A stretch of 64,000 nucleotides of DNA from JAPPHA01 sp963664045. Its GTDB lineage: Bacteria > Pseudomonadota > Alphaproteobacteria > Rhodobacterales > Rhodobacteraceae. The position numbers and the translations under genes were made by a program. The notes beneath the pieces are model-generated. The model was not told the origin of the DNA. It saw only the letters and a list, made by a program, of their open reading frames with translations, and made no database searches. Below are positions 34,641 through 43,862 of the stretch, piece by piece (the first letter of the stretch is position 1; every line of letters starts with the position of its first letter). The stretch lies in contig CAXXGT010000007.1 in NCBI GenBank assembly GCA_963664045.2, forward strand, positions 310,001-374,000. Reading direction: 5' to 3'.

Positions 34641-34678
34641 TTCATCTAGCCGTAGCTTGTTCATCTAGCCGTAGCTTG
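34641..34678. repeat. Perfect 19-bp tandem repeat upstream of the BMP/amidase operon
   Basis: TTCATCTAGCCGTAGCTTG occurs twice with no gap (34641-34659 and 34660-34678), 16 bases before the isochorismatase-like start codon. The position between promoter and start suggests a duplicated regulator site or a recent slippage duplication. GATCTCC between it and the start would give a GGAGATC ribosome site on the minus strand. Confidence 0.85.
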
Positions 34679-34861
34679 GTTGAAACGAGATCGCAATGTG
34701 ACAGCCGTCACCTCGAGGATTGGTGCAGCCCTGTTTAATCGGTATTTTTCAATTTGAATGTGAAAGCGCCTTCCAAGCCGAGGGCTAGGTTCTGGACCCA
34801 TTAATTTGGTTGCCGCCATCTCGGCTGCGTGATTCAAGCCCTTGAGTTTCAGGGGGCGCTA

Positions 34862-35325
34862 ATGAGCAATCTATTCTGGCTGACTGGCGAGCAGATGGCG
34901 CGTCTTCAGCCTTACTTTCCGAAGAGCCATGGCAAGCTGAGGGTTGATGGTCGGCGTGTGTTGAGCGGCGTTATTTTCATTAATCGTAATGGGTTGCGGT
35001 GGGTTGATCCGCCCCGAGAGTATGGGCCGCCGAAGACACTCTGCAACCGGTGGAAGCGGTGGAGCGAAATGGGTGTGTTCGCTCGGATCATTGCCGGGTT
35101 GGCTGCGGAGGGGACCGATCACAAGACCATTTTGATTGACGCAACCTACCTCAAAGCGCACTGCACGGCCTCCAGCCTGCGGTTGAAAAAGGGGGGTGTG
35201 GCAGGCTGATCGGGCGAACCAAGGGCGGCATGAACACGAAGTTGCATGCCGTTACCGATAGTCTCGGAGGCCCGATACGCTTCTTCACATCCGCTGGGCA
35301 GGTCAGCGATTACACGGGCGCCAGG
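34862..35325 (+). pseudogene. IS427-type transposase (second copy), truncated
   Basis: orfA is complete (MSNLFWLTGEQMARLQPYFP to LKKGGVAG) with a slippery A5G6 run at 35186-35196. The -1 frame continues GRLIGRTKGGMNTKLHAVTD and GQVSDYTGARA. It breaks off near 35325 at the edge of an IS4-family element. The left end AGGTTCTGGACCC is at about 34787-34799; the right end is lost. Confidence 0.85.
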
Positions 35326-35955
35326 GCCCGTAGGCGCCAACTTGAGGGATTCCCAAATCAGTCTGGTTCTGATTCAGAGGGGCATGACTGATTTCTTCCC
35401 CGAGTTTGAAGACTGGGGCGGGTTCGTTTCTGCTCTAGGTGATGTAGTTGATCTTGAGGCGACCGCTCGGGAAGCCCAATCCCTTTTACGACTTGCCATG
35501 CTTTATGGCCCCTGTGGCTTTTCGCTGCGGTCCACGTCAGCCTGGGCGACTTCGGCAGGGATCGCCGATTTGTCCGATGTTAGCGTTTTGAAGCGGCTTC
35601 GCGTGAGCGCAAACTGGCTGGTAACAATATGCCAAAGGCTTTTGGCGGATAAGATAGAGGTCCTGTCGCCTGATCGCCCGGTTGTCTCATTGGTTGACGG
35701 GACAACGATCACGGGACCCGGGAAGAACGGTCAGGAGTGGCGATTGCTCTGCCGTTACGGGGCTTCGGGTAAGTTCCAGGCCATTGAGATTACTGACAAG
35801 CATAGCGGTGAAAGCTACAAACATTTTCCGGTTCAGGCAGGGGATATTGTCATTGGCGACCGCGCCTATGCAAGGCCGTCCGGGTTGGAGCATATTCTGG
35901 ATAGTGGCGCCGATTTCATTGTACGCTCAGGTTGGCGTGCGTTTTCACTAAGGGA
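35326..35955 (+). pseudogene. IS4-family transposase, 5' part
   Basis: From ATG 35384: MTDFFPEFEDWGGFVSALGD, then LLRLAMLYGPCGFSLRSTSA, VSLVDGTTITGPGKNGQEWR and DIVIGDRAYARPSGLEHILD, which carry the first two DDE Asp residues (LVDGT and GDRAY). The frame is cut near 35955 by the ISAzo13 element and resumes after 37230. Confidence 0.8.
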
Positions 35956-35958
35956 TCG

Positions 35959-37179
35959 TCACGAAATTACAGCTACGTTGTCGGAGGTTGGAAGCAAGGT
36001 GTAGTTCCTGTCGCCATGGAAGTCTGCGCGCCGGATATCCAGGGCCGCCATCTCCGCTTTGCTGATCTTGATGCCGGTCGGGTAATCGTTCGTGTCCCTG
36101 TCGCAATAGACCTTCAGTCCCGTGCCGGTCGTGGTGGAGCCGATCAGGTTGATGATGGTGGTGAGGCTGTACAGGGGCTTGCCGCGCCAGTTCTGGCTGA
36201 TGAAGGAAAAGAGCTTGTGCTCTATGCGGTTCCATTTGCTGGTCCCGGGCGGCAGGTGACACACGCTGATCTCGATGCCGAGTTCGCGTGCGAGCTTCTG
36301 CAGTTCGACCTTCCACAACCGGATCCGGCTCCCGTTGGAGCCGCCGCAGTCGGCGGTGATGAGCAGCTTGCGGGCCCCGGGGTATCGCTTCTTCCCCAGG
36401 CGGTCCCACCAGCGCCGGATGCTCTCGACCGCAAATGCGGATGTATCGCAGCTGATCCCGACATTGACCCAGCCGACATTGTTGATCACGTCATGGACCC
36501 CGTAGGGGATCGCCTTGCCAAGCTCCTTGTCCGCAAAGTCATGGACGCGGACCTCCTCGGGGGACCCTTTCGGACGCCACTCACGACCCGAGTTCTTGAA
36601 ATCCCCCACCAGTTCCTTCTTCCTGGTGTCCACGGAGATCACCGGCTGCCCGGCTCGTGCAAACGCCGCAACCTGATCGTTGATGTGGTGGAACTGTGCA
36701 TCCCGATCCGGATGGTCCGCACCCTCGCGGTTCTTCGCATTCCCCTGAAGCGTGTAGCCCTGCTGCTTCAGAAGACGGCCCACCAGGGTATGGGACACCG
36801 AGAAGCCCTGATCGGAAAGCGCAGCGGAAATATGACGCAGGCTCTTCGATATCCACCGTAGCGGACGCTCGGGGTCTCCCCGGACAACCGGCTCCACGAG
36901 CGCATCGAGCGCCTCCTCAAGGCCGTCCTGGACCTCGACCGCAGGCTTGCGACCCCCGCCGGGACGCCGAACACGGCCCGATGGCTCCGGCTCCTCCCCG
37001 AGTTCCGCAAGACCACGGTAAATGGTCGAACGAGCGAAACCCGTCGCCGTCGAGACCAGGGTCACACCGCCACGGCCAAGGGGCAGGGTCTCGGAGGCAA
37101 CGAACAAACGGAGGCTCTTCTCATCCAGATGCGGCGACAGGGCCTCGAACCGGCGCCGGATGGTCTCGATCGTATCCAT
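35959..37179 (-). CDS. ISAzo13-family transposase, apparently intact
   Basis: This 406-residue DDE transposase shows FARSTIYRGLAELGE, VRRPGGGRKPAVEVQ, PVISVDTRKKELVGDFKNSG (first Asp), LLITADCGGSNGSRIRLWK (second Asp) and PGTSKWNRIEHKLFSFISQN (Glu). Length and motif order match full ISAzo13 proteins, so this may be the only complete transposase of the nested block. It sits antiparallel inside the IS4-type gene. I could not define terminal repeats or a target duplication by eye. Confidence 0.88.
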   Translation of the reverse strand: MDTIETIRRRFEALSPHLDEKSLRLFVASETLPLGRGGVTLVSTATGFARSTIYRGLAELGEEPEPSGRVRRPGGGRKPAVEVQDGLEEALDALVEPVVRGDPERPLRWISKSLRHISAALSDQGFSVSHTLVGRLLKQQGYTLQGNAKNREGADHPDRDAQFHHINDQVAAFARAGQPVISVDTRKKELVGDFKNSGREWRPKGSPEEVRVHDFADKELGKAIPYGVHDVINNVGWVNVGISCDTSAFAVESIRRWWDRLGKKRYPGARKLLITADCGGSNGSRIRLWKVELQKLARELGIEISVCHLPPGTSKWNRIEHKLFSFISQNWRGKPLYSLTTIINLIGSTTTGTGLKVYCDRDTNDYPTGIKISKAEMAALDIRRADFHGDRNYTLLPTSDNVAVIS

Positions 37180-37231
37180 GCCACAAGTGAATCACATTTC
37201 GACTCCAGGGGGTATCCCCCAATGAGCAAAC

Positions 37232-37575
37232 GATTCGCCTGTTTCGCAACGAACCCTTACGTCTCCGAATGGCGATGCATTCAGCTTGCCGGACGCATTG
37301 GGAACGGTCATGCCCGAACAAACTGCTGACATTGCTGTCGCCATCCGCTTCAAGGGGCGTTTGCTGCCCGCTCGGTTGATACTTCGTGCCAAATCCAAGG
37401 AAGCCAAAGCAGCTGAAGTCGAACGCATTGAGCAAAAACAGCACCGGAATCGTCGGGTTGGTGACCCGCGCAGCCTTGCGGCGGCAGGCTTTGTCATCGT
37501 TGTGACAACGCTCGATGCAAATGTATGTGATGCCGACGAGGTTTTGGCGCTTTATCGCACCCGTTGGCAAATCGA
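37232..37575 (+). pseudogene. IS4-family transposase, 3' part
   Basis: This continues the gene cut at 35955: SPNGDAFSLPDALGTVMPEQ, AVAIRFKGRLLPARLILRAK, DPRSLAAAGFVIVVTTL and DEVLALYRTRWQIE (the Glu of the DDE triad). At about 37575 the same frame passes without a stop into an unrelated IS1380 C-terminus. Confidence 0.75.
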
Positions 37576-37900
37576 AAATCGCGTGAAGGAGCAGCAGCTC
37601 TGGCTATTTGCCGATCGCACCTCCTCGGCCACCATGCGGGCCAACCAGCTGCGGCTGTACTTCTCGGCCTTTGCCGGCATCCTGGTGACCATCCTGCGCC
37701 GCGTGGGGTTGCGGGGCACCGATCTCGCCACTGCGCGCATCGACACCATCCGATCTCGATTGCTCAAGCTTGCCGGGCGCATCCGGGTGACGGTGCGCAG
37801 GGTCTGGTTGTCCTTCGCATCGGTGTTTCCGTTACAGGGCGTTTTCGAGCAGGCGCTCGCCAACCTGCGCGCAGCACCGGTACGTGATCCGCCCGGCTAA
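37576..37900 (+). pseudogene. IS1380-family transposase, C-terminal part fused to IS4
   Basis: NRVKEQQLWLFADRTSSATM, RANQLRLYFSAFAGILVTIL and IRSRLLKLAGRIRVTVRRVW are the C-terminal blocks of IS1380-family transposases (NRIKEQQLGLFADRTSTATM...). The join with IS4 at RWQIE/NRVKEQ keeps the frame, giving a chimeric 204-residue tail. Confidence 0.75.
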
Positions 37901-38400
37901 CCGCGCTCCGGCCCCGAAATCCCCCTCCTGCACGGCGCCACTCGGAACGCTGCCGGGGAGGTGTGTCCGCAGCACACGGAAAGGCACGCACGGCATCCGG
38001 GAAAACAACTTCGCGCCTTGACTGGCGGGCGGAAACCGGGCTCGATCCGGCCGGAAGCCCGGCAAAAGCCGCCTTCAGCGCGTCATCGTGGCCACAGGCC
38101 GCGAAAACACCGAAAAACTGACGTCACCGCGGGGTTGGTGAGATATGCGGGCTAGGAATCCGACCGCACCGAAACCTGGTTCACAACATCGCTTTGGCTC
38201 GTGATAGACGTAAGCGCAGAAATTTCGTTGGTTAATTTGTAACTCAATTAGCCGAATGAAGCGCTCAATAGCGTTACAACCGTCACTATTGTCACGCCCT
38301 GTCTCATAGTGATTTGTCTGGGATATGTTTTGTTGAATCTTGAGACGGAGGATTCTTTGTCAACCAAGTCATGTGATCAACAAAAAAAGGGAGAATAAAG
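37901..38400. other. IS1380 end, then AT-rich promoter region of the BMP binding protein
   Basis: The GC-rich part up to about 38160 (ending TGAGATATGCGGGCTAG) looks like the untranslated right end of the IS1380 fragment. From 38160 the base composition drops to that of the following gene and probably holds its promoter. AAGGGAG at 38389-38395 is the ribosome site. No gene is seen. Confidence 0.5.
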
Positions 38401-39495
38401 ATGTTGAGAACAATTATCAGTGGAACTGTCTCTGCTTTCATGCTAATTTGCGGAGTTTTGATTTCTGCGAGTTCGCTGACCGCGGAAGAAAAACTGAAAA
38501 TCGGCTATGTATTGGCCGGTCCGGTCTCGGATTTTGGCTGGAATTACTCGCTCGAACAGGGCCGACTTGCTCTGGAAAATAAATTGAGCGACAAAGTTGA
38601 AACCAAAGTTCTGGAAAACATTCCCGAAACTGCCGATTTCCTACGGGTTGTAGATCGGTTGGTCAGTGACGGAACTGACGTGATTTTTGCTACAGCCTAT
38701 GGTTATGCAGATATGTCGCAGAAGGCTGCCGAAAAATATCCGGACGTCACATTCTTGGTAAGCTTTGCACCAACAAAAACCGGGGCTAACATCTCCACAT
38801 ACGCGGCCAACCTTTATGAATCCGCCTATGTTGCCGGTGTTGTGGCGGCGCTGTCCGTGCCTGATGGAAAACGCTTTGGTTCCGTTGTTCCTCATCCGTT
38901 TCCTGTCTTTTACACCTTTGCCAACGCCTTTACCTTGGGCGCTCAAAGTGTGAATCCGGACGTGACACTGGAAATGGTTTATACAAACAGCTGGTCTGAC
39001 CCTGCTGCAGAATCTGCTGCTGTGGAAAGCATGGCCGCGCAGGGTTTCGACTTGGTGTACTTGCTTCCAGACAGCAATGTTGCCGGTGCCCTAACTGCGG
39101 AGAAAGTTGGTATTCCTGTAATAGGCACAAATACCGACCTGGTATCATTCGCACCCACTCAATGGATAACTGGCGCCGAGTACCGGTGGGGCAAAGCTAA
39201 TGCCGACATCATCGAGCAGGTGCTTGAACACAATTGGACACCCAAGTTGTTAACTGGTGGGTTTAGTGAAGGTTATGTTGGGCTAAGCAGCTTTGGCCCC
39301 AAGGTTTCGGATGAAGCGCGTGCCAAGGCAGCTGAAACAATAGAGGCGATCGCCCACGGCGATCTTAAACTGTTCCAGGGTCCAATCTATGATGCCCACG
39401 GTGAGCTGCGTGTTCCAGAGGGTAAAGCGCTTTCAGATCAAGAGATTTTGGAAGTCGAATGGGTAGTCAAAGGCATCAAAGGCGGTCCTGCTTAA
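38401..39495 (+). CDS. BMP-family ABC transporter substrate-binding protein
   Basis: This 364-residue periplasmic binding protein of the BMP/Med family (PnrA/BmpA-like) has a signal peptide ending near SSLTA-EEK; no lipobox Cys is visible although many relatives are lipoproteins. Family blocks are IGYVLAGPVSDFGWNYSLEQ, VIFATAYGYADMSQKAAEKY, YVAGVVAALSV and PVIGTNTDLVSFAPTQWITG. It is the obvious partner of the ATPase and two permeases at 30338-33928, which lie on the opposite strand beyond 3.8 kb of IS debris. Before the insertions the two transcription units would have shared a divergent promoter region. Confidence 0.92.
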   Translation: MLRTIISGTVSAFMLICGVLISASSLTAEEKLKIGYVLAGPVSDFGWNYSLEQGRLALENKLSDKVETKVLENIPETADFLRVVDRLVSDGTDVIFATAYGYADMSQKAAEKYPDVTFLVSFAPTKTGANISTYAANLYESAYVAGVVAALSVPDGKRFGSVVPHPFPVFYTFANAFTLGAQSVNPDVTLEMVYTNSWSDPAAESAAVESMAAQGFDLVYLLPDSNVAGALTAEKVGIPVIGTNTDLVSFAPTQWITGAEYRWGKANADIIEQVLEHNWTPKLLTGGFSEGYVGLSSFGPKVSDEARAKAAETIEAIAHGDLKLFQGPIYDAHGELRVPEGKALSDQEILEVEWVVKGIKGGPA

Positions 39496-39548
39496 AGTCA
39501 CTATCCATAAATTGATTGCCTAAGACATGGCAAGAAAAAGACAAGTTG

Positions 39549-39581
39549 GCCGCACCGGGCGCTGTGAAAGCCTGGCGCGGC
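39549..39581 (+). promoter_or_regulatory. Strong hairpin after the BMP binding-protein gene
   Basis: GCCGCACCGGGC and GCCTGGCGCGGC form a 12-position stem with one mismatch and one G-T pair around a nine-base loop. No T-run follows, so it may stabilise the upstream mRNA and reduce read-through into the aminotransferase gene. Confidence 0.55.
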
Positions 39582-39702
39582 TAGTCTAAGACACATTTCA
39601 ACCGACTTCTGTAAATAGCAATTTGGTCTTACCAGAAGAATTGTTGATCTTTGCCAGTTGTAGCGCTTGAACAATCAAGCGGAAGGAAAGAATGACGTTC
39701 CA

Positions 39703-41085
39703 ATGTCCAGACTTTCCAATTCACTTGGTCACGTCGACGCGACAACATCCTTGCATCCTTATACTGATGCCCGCCGGCACACAAAAAAAGGGCCAATGGT
39801 GATAACAAAAGCCGACGGAATCTATGTCTATGACAATTTGGGGAAGAAATACATTGAGGGTTTGAGTGGGCTTTGGTCAGTCGGTGTTGGCTTTAGTGAA
39901 AAAAGGCTGGTCGACGCCGCAATGAAACAAATGCAAGAGCTGCCTTATTACCACAGCTTTGCACATAAGGCACATGAACCTTCGATCCGTCTAGGTGAAA
40001 AACTCGTCGAGATGACACCAGAAAACCTGACGAGAGTGTTCTTCACTTCATCCGGCTCTGAAGCAAATGACACAGTCGTCAAGATGATTTGGTACATGAA
40101 CAACGCCCTTGGCAGACCAGAGAAAAAGATGTTTCTTGCCCGCGAAAAAGCCTATCACGGAATAACAGTTGCTTCAGGCAGCCTGACTGGTTTACCGCAT
40201 AACCACCGCGATTTCGATCTTCCCATCATTCCGGTTACACATTTGACATGCCCCCACCACTACCGATTTGGCCGGGAAGGAGAGAATGAGGCAGCGTTCA
40301 CAGCACGTCTTCTGGCGGAAGTCGAAGGAACGATATTGTCCCAAGGAGCTGAAACAATTGCCGCTTTCATTGGTGAGCCTTTGATGGCAGCAGGGGGTGT
40401 GATGCCGCCGCCCAAAGGCTACTGGCAGGGGATAGAGACCCTTTGTCGCAAATATGACATAATGCTTATCTCGGACGAGGTCATTTGTGGATTTGGTCGT
40501 CTCGGCTCGAGTTTTGGGGCCGTACACTATGGCTTTACGCCTGATATATTGGTGACTTCGAAACAGCTGACCTCATCTTACATGCCGCTAGCTGCCATTG
40601 TCTTTTCAGAGGCCATCTACGACGCGATGGCCGACAATACACACAAGATTGGGACATTTGGTCATGGATTTACGGCAACAGGGCATCCTGTTGCGACCGC
40701 CGTTGGTTTGGAAAACCTGAAAATTATTGAAGAACGTGATCTTGTCGGCAACGCAGACAGAATGGGCGCGATTTTCCAATCAGAACTAGCGAAGTTCAAG
40801 GAGATGCCTTTGGTAGGTGACGTGCGCGGCGAAGGCTTGATCGCCGCAATCGAGCTTGTCACTGACAAATATACGAAAACGCCATTCGACCCCGTTGCTA
40901 AACTTGGGGAAAAGGCCTTTGAGTTGGCCCATGAAGAAGGGTTAATTATTCGCAACATTGGGGATGCATTGGCTTTGTGCCCACCTCTGATCGTCTCAAG
41001 GTCTGAAATCGGTGAGATAGTTGAGAGAATGGAAAAAGTGTTAAACAGGATTCATCGCTGGGTGATTGAAGAAGAATTGAAATAG
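39703..41085 (+). CDS. Class III PLP-dependent aminotransferase
   Basis: This 460-residue omega-aminotransferase family enzyme transfers an amino group from a terminal amine or beta-amino acid to a keto acid. Visible blocks are LSGLWSVGVGFSEKRL, VFFTSSGSEANDTVVKMI (phosphate-binding), KAYHGITVASGSLTG, LISDEVICGFGRLGSSFG (Asp binding the PLP nitrogen) and ILVTSKQLTSSYMPL (Lys forming the Schiff base). I chose ATG 39703 (MSRLSNSLG); a TTG at 39667 would add 12 residues. It follows the BMP binding-protein gene and probably handles the amine freed by the amide hydrolases. Confidence 0.9.
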   Translation: MSRLSNSLGHVDATTSLHPYTDARRHTKKGPMVITKADGIYVYDNLGKKYIEGLSGLWSVGVGFSEKRLVDAAMKQMQELPYYHSFAHKAHEPSIRLGEKLVEMTPENLTRVFFTSSGSEANDTVVKMIWYMNNALGRPEKKMFLAREKAYHGITVASGSLTGLPHNHRDFDLPIIPVTHLTCPHHYRFGREGENEAAFTARLLAEVEGTILSQGAETIAAFIGEPLMAAGGVMPPPKGYWQGIETLCRKYDIMLISDEVICGFGRLGSSFGAVHYGFTPDILVTSKQLTSSYMPLAAIVFSEAIYDAMADNTHKIGTFGHGFTATGHPVATAVGLENLKIIEERDLVGNADRMGAIFQSELAKFKEMPLVGDVRGEGLIAAIELVTDKYTKTPFDPVAKLGEKAFELAHEEGLIIRNIGDALALCPPLIVSRSEIGEIVERMEKVLNRIHRWVIEEELK

Positions 41086-41186
41086 ATGGTGTTCAATCAA
41101 ATTAACATTTTGGAAACGACCCTGTCGCGAAGTTTGAAAATTGAGAATTAGTGATGCTTTGTTTGCTTGGATTTAACCTAAAACCT

Positions 41187-41545
41187 TCATGATTTTCTGC
41201 GTTTACTTACCCCGGAGCATGAAACTCGCGTATGACTGACGGTTTCCTTATCGGTGTCGCGTGGTGGCGCCGTTGCCGGGACCGGGGTATCCTGTGGCCG
41301 ATGGATCGGGTGGCGGCAGAACAGGACGTTTATTTTTTGCGGCCCTGGAGCCCGTCCTAAAACTGTCCATTCGCCGTGGGGTCCGCGCCCCGGAGTGTTT
41401 CCAGCAGGCATGACGCCTGCCGAGAACGTGGAGAAAATCGAGACGCTGCAGGCGGCCTCCGGCCGCGTGCAAGCCATTGTAAACCCCACAGGCGTGCTTG
41501 CCGCCACCCGTCTCCTGTCAACCACAATTCAACAGGAGTTGGATC
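41187..41545 (+). other. IS110 left-end non-coding region, possible bridge-RNA locus
   Basis: About 350 GC-rich bases precede the IS110 N-terminal fragment. They contain several self-complementary blocks (for example GGCATGACGCCTGCC near 41406-41420 and GTCCGCGCCCCGGAG near 41381). In IS110-group elements the bridge RNA is encoded in this leader. The downstream gene is truncated, so at best this is a relic. No other gene is seen between 41086 and 41545. Confidence 0.35.
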
Positions 41546-42085
41546 ATGAGCGATACACCGAAACATGATGACATGGAAGTCCGGCATGCCGCCGCCGCGG
41601 GGCTCGATGTCCACAAGATGCAGGTCACCGCGACCGTGCGCACCCACGCGGGCAGGGAAGGCCCCCTTGTCGAGACCCGCGAGTTCAGTGCGCTGGCGAG
41701 CGGCCTCGCCCTTCTGGTGCAGTGGCTGCTCGGCCTGCGGGTGAGCGGCGCCGTCATGGAGGCGACGGGTGTCTACTGGGAGAAGGTCTACGACATTCTG
41801 TCCGACGCCGGTCTCGATGTCATGGTGGTCAATGCCCAGCACGTCAAGCAGATCAAGGGGCGCAAGACCGATATCGCGGACAGCGTCTGGCTGTCGCGCA
41901 TCTGCCAGTTCGGCCTCGGGAGCCCGAGCCTGGTCCTGCCGAAGAGCTTCCGCGACCTGCGGGGGCTGAGCCGCTACCGCCGCACGCTGATCGAACAGCG
42001 GGCGCGCGCGCAACTGCGCATCCAGAAGATCCTGGACCGGGGCGGGGTGCGCATCGGCGGCGTCCTCAGCCGGATCACCGGAAGG
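41546..42085 (+). pseudogene. IS110-family transposase, N-terminal fragment
   Basis: It starts MSDTPKHDDMEVRHAAAAGL, with AACAGGAG upstream. The DEDD RuvC-like domain shows AAAGLDVHKMQVTATVRTHA, VMEATGVYWEKVYDILSDAG and VNAQHVKQIKGRKTDIADSV. Homology is lost after IQKILDRGGVRIGGVLSRI; the C-terminal transposase_20 domain is missing and unrelated low-complexity frame follows to 42250. The bases between 42086 and 42608 hold nothing I can support. Confidence 0.85.
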
Positions 42086-42608
42086 GGCGGCCCGGTCGGG
42101 CCGGAAGCCGATCGCTCGGCGGACACAAGGGTTCCCCGGCGCATTGGCGGGGCTCCTCCGGGTCGGATTCGGGGGTGTCCGGGAAGTCGGCATGCGGCTC
42201 GGGCGGGTCCTGAACCGTCGGTGCCACGCCTCCGCGGTTTTCATGGCTGAGAACGGTTCCGGGATGTCTGCACGCCCTTGATCAAGCGGTTGCCCAGGCG
42301 AACCGGGGCTGTACCGGGCAACGCGGTTTCGGCTGGCGTCGGCCGGAGATCGCGGTGGCCGGCACCCGTGCGGCTGGCGGACAGAAAGGTCCCTCTCTGA
42401 CGCGACGGTTGTTCTCTTGTCGGATGGCGTCATGAAACGGGCAGATCAAGTCAAAATGATCGGGATATCCTGTTCCATCCTCGCGACAGTCCCCGAAGTC
42501 CGGACACAGGGCATGTCATGTGGGGACAAGATCCAGAGGCGTCCCTTACCCGGGACGCGTTACGGCAGGACGGTATCAGCGGCGTTTCAGACCCCGGATG
42601 CGCGTGAA

Positions 42609-43862
42609 ATGGGCAAGATTGCGAAAGACGACGTCATAGTCATCGGCGCGGGTCAGGCCGGGCTCTGTGCAAGCTGTTTCCTGTCAGGTCACGGCATTGA
42701 GCACGTTGTTCTCGAGGCCGGCCGGATCGGTGAATCCTGGCGCTCCCAGCGATGGGACAGTTTCTGCCTCGTGACACCGAACTGGACCATAAGACTGCCC
42801 GGCATGTCGCCGCATGCCGACCCCGACGGATTCATGCCGTGCAGGGAGTATGTCGCGTTCATGGAAGGGTTTGCCGGTTCATTCTCGGCACCCGTGGAGA
42901 CATTGACGAAAGTCACGGCGATCAGGCGTGGCCGGAACGGTGCGCGGTTCGAAGTCGAGACCAGCCGCGGGATCCGGTCCTGTGACGTCCTCATCATCTG
43001 TTGCGGCATGTACCAGTCGATTCGTCGTCCGGCCATCGCCTGCCACATATCGGCAGACATCGACCAGATCGATGTCTGTTCCTACCGTAACCCCGGAGAA
43101 CTTTCAGACGGTTCGGTCCTGGTCGTGGGCAGCGGACAGTCAGGCGCACAGGTTGCAGAGGAAGTGCGCAATGCCGGGCGCGAAGTCTACCTGTGCGTCG
43201 GGCGCGCCGGGCGCATACCGCGCCGTTACCGGGGCAGGGACCTGTCGCGCTGGCAGTTCGACATGGGTTACCTTGACCGGACGCCCGACCAGTTGGAATC
43301 CCCGGCCCACAGGTTTCGGGGCGACCCCCACGTCAGCGGGCTCAACGGCGGGCACACGCTGAATCTCCACCAGTTCCTGCGCGATGGAATTCGGCTCCTC
43401 GGTTCCCTCGAACATGTTTCCAACGGTACGATCAGCCTTGCGGACAATCTTGAGATGAACATGCGCGCTGCCGATGCCTTTGCCGATGCCTTTTGCCGGT
43501 CGGTTGACGGCTTCATCCGGGACAACGGCATCGAGGTGCCGCCTCCCGACGACGACAACTCGGATTTTGGTGGCGGAATCGGGGACTACCCAGCGACGCC
43601 TCGCGATGTCATCCTGCAGGACGCAGGGATCAGGACGATCATTTGGGCGACCGGGTTCGGGTTCGACTTTTCATGGGTCGAATTTTCGATCTTCGACGAA
43701 TTCGGATACCCCTACACGCGGCGCGGCGTAACGGAAGTGGACGGGCTCTACTTTCTTGGCCTCAACTGGCTGCATACGCGCAAGTCCGGCATCATTCTCG
43801 GTGCTGAGGGCGATGCGCGGCATGTCGTCGAGCATGTGCGCAGAAACCTGGGATCACGGTGA
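42609..43862 (+). CDS. Flavin-containing monooxygenase / CzcO-like oxidoreductase
   Basis: From MGKIAKDD this is a 417-residue FAD- and NAD(P)H-binding protein; the frame is open for 64 more codons upstream but they look non-coding. FAD site: VIVIGAGQAGLCASCFL. NAD(P)H site: VLVVGSGQSGAQVAEEV. The intervening segment CYRNPGELSDG and the ending VDGLYFLGLNWLHTRKSGII are typical of the CzcO/YUC-like group. Such enzymes oxygenate amines, ketones or sulfides. It starts the plus-strand cluster and overlaps the next gene by four bases, so the two are translationally coupled. Confidence 0.85.
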   Translation: MGKIAKDDVIVIGAGQAGLCASCFLSGHGIEHVVLEAGRIGESWRSQRWDSFCLVTPNWTIRLPGMSPHADPDGFMPCREYVAFMEGFAGSFSAPVETLTKVTAIRRGRNGARFEVETSRGIRSCDVLIICCGMYQSIRRPAIACHISADIDQIDVCSYRNPGELSDGSVLVVGSGQSGAQVAEEVRNAGREVYLCVGRAGRIPRRYRGRDLSRWQFDMGYLDRTPDQLESPAHRFRGDPHVSGLNGGHTLNLHQFLRDGIRLLGSLEHVSNGTISLADNLEMNMRAADAFADAFCRSVDGFIRDNGIEVPPPDDDNSDFGGGIGDYPATPRDVILQDAGIRTIIWATGFGFDFSWVEFSIFDEFGYPYTRRGVTEVDGLYFLGLNWLHTRKSGIILGAEGDARHVVEHVRRNLGSR

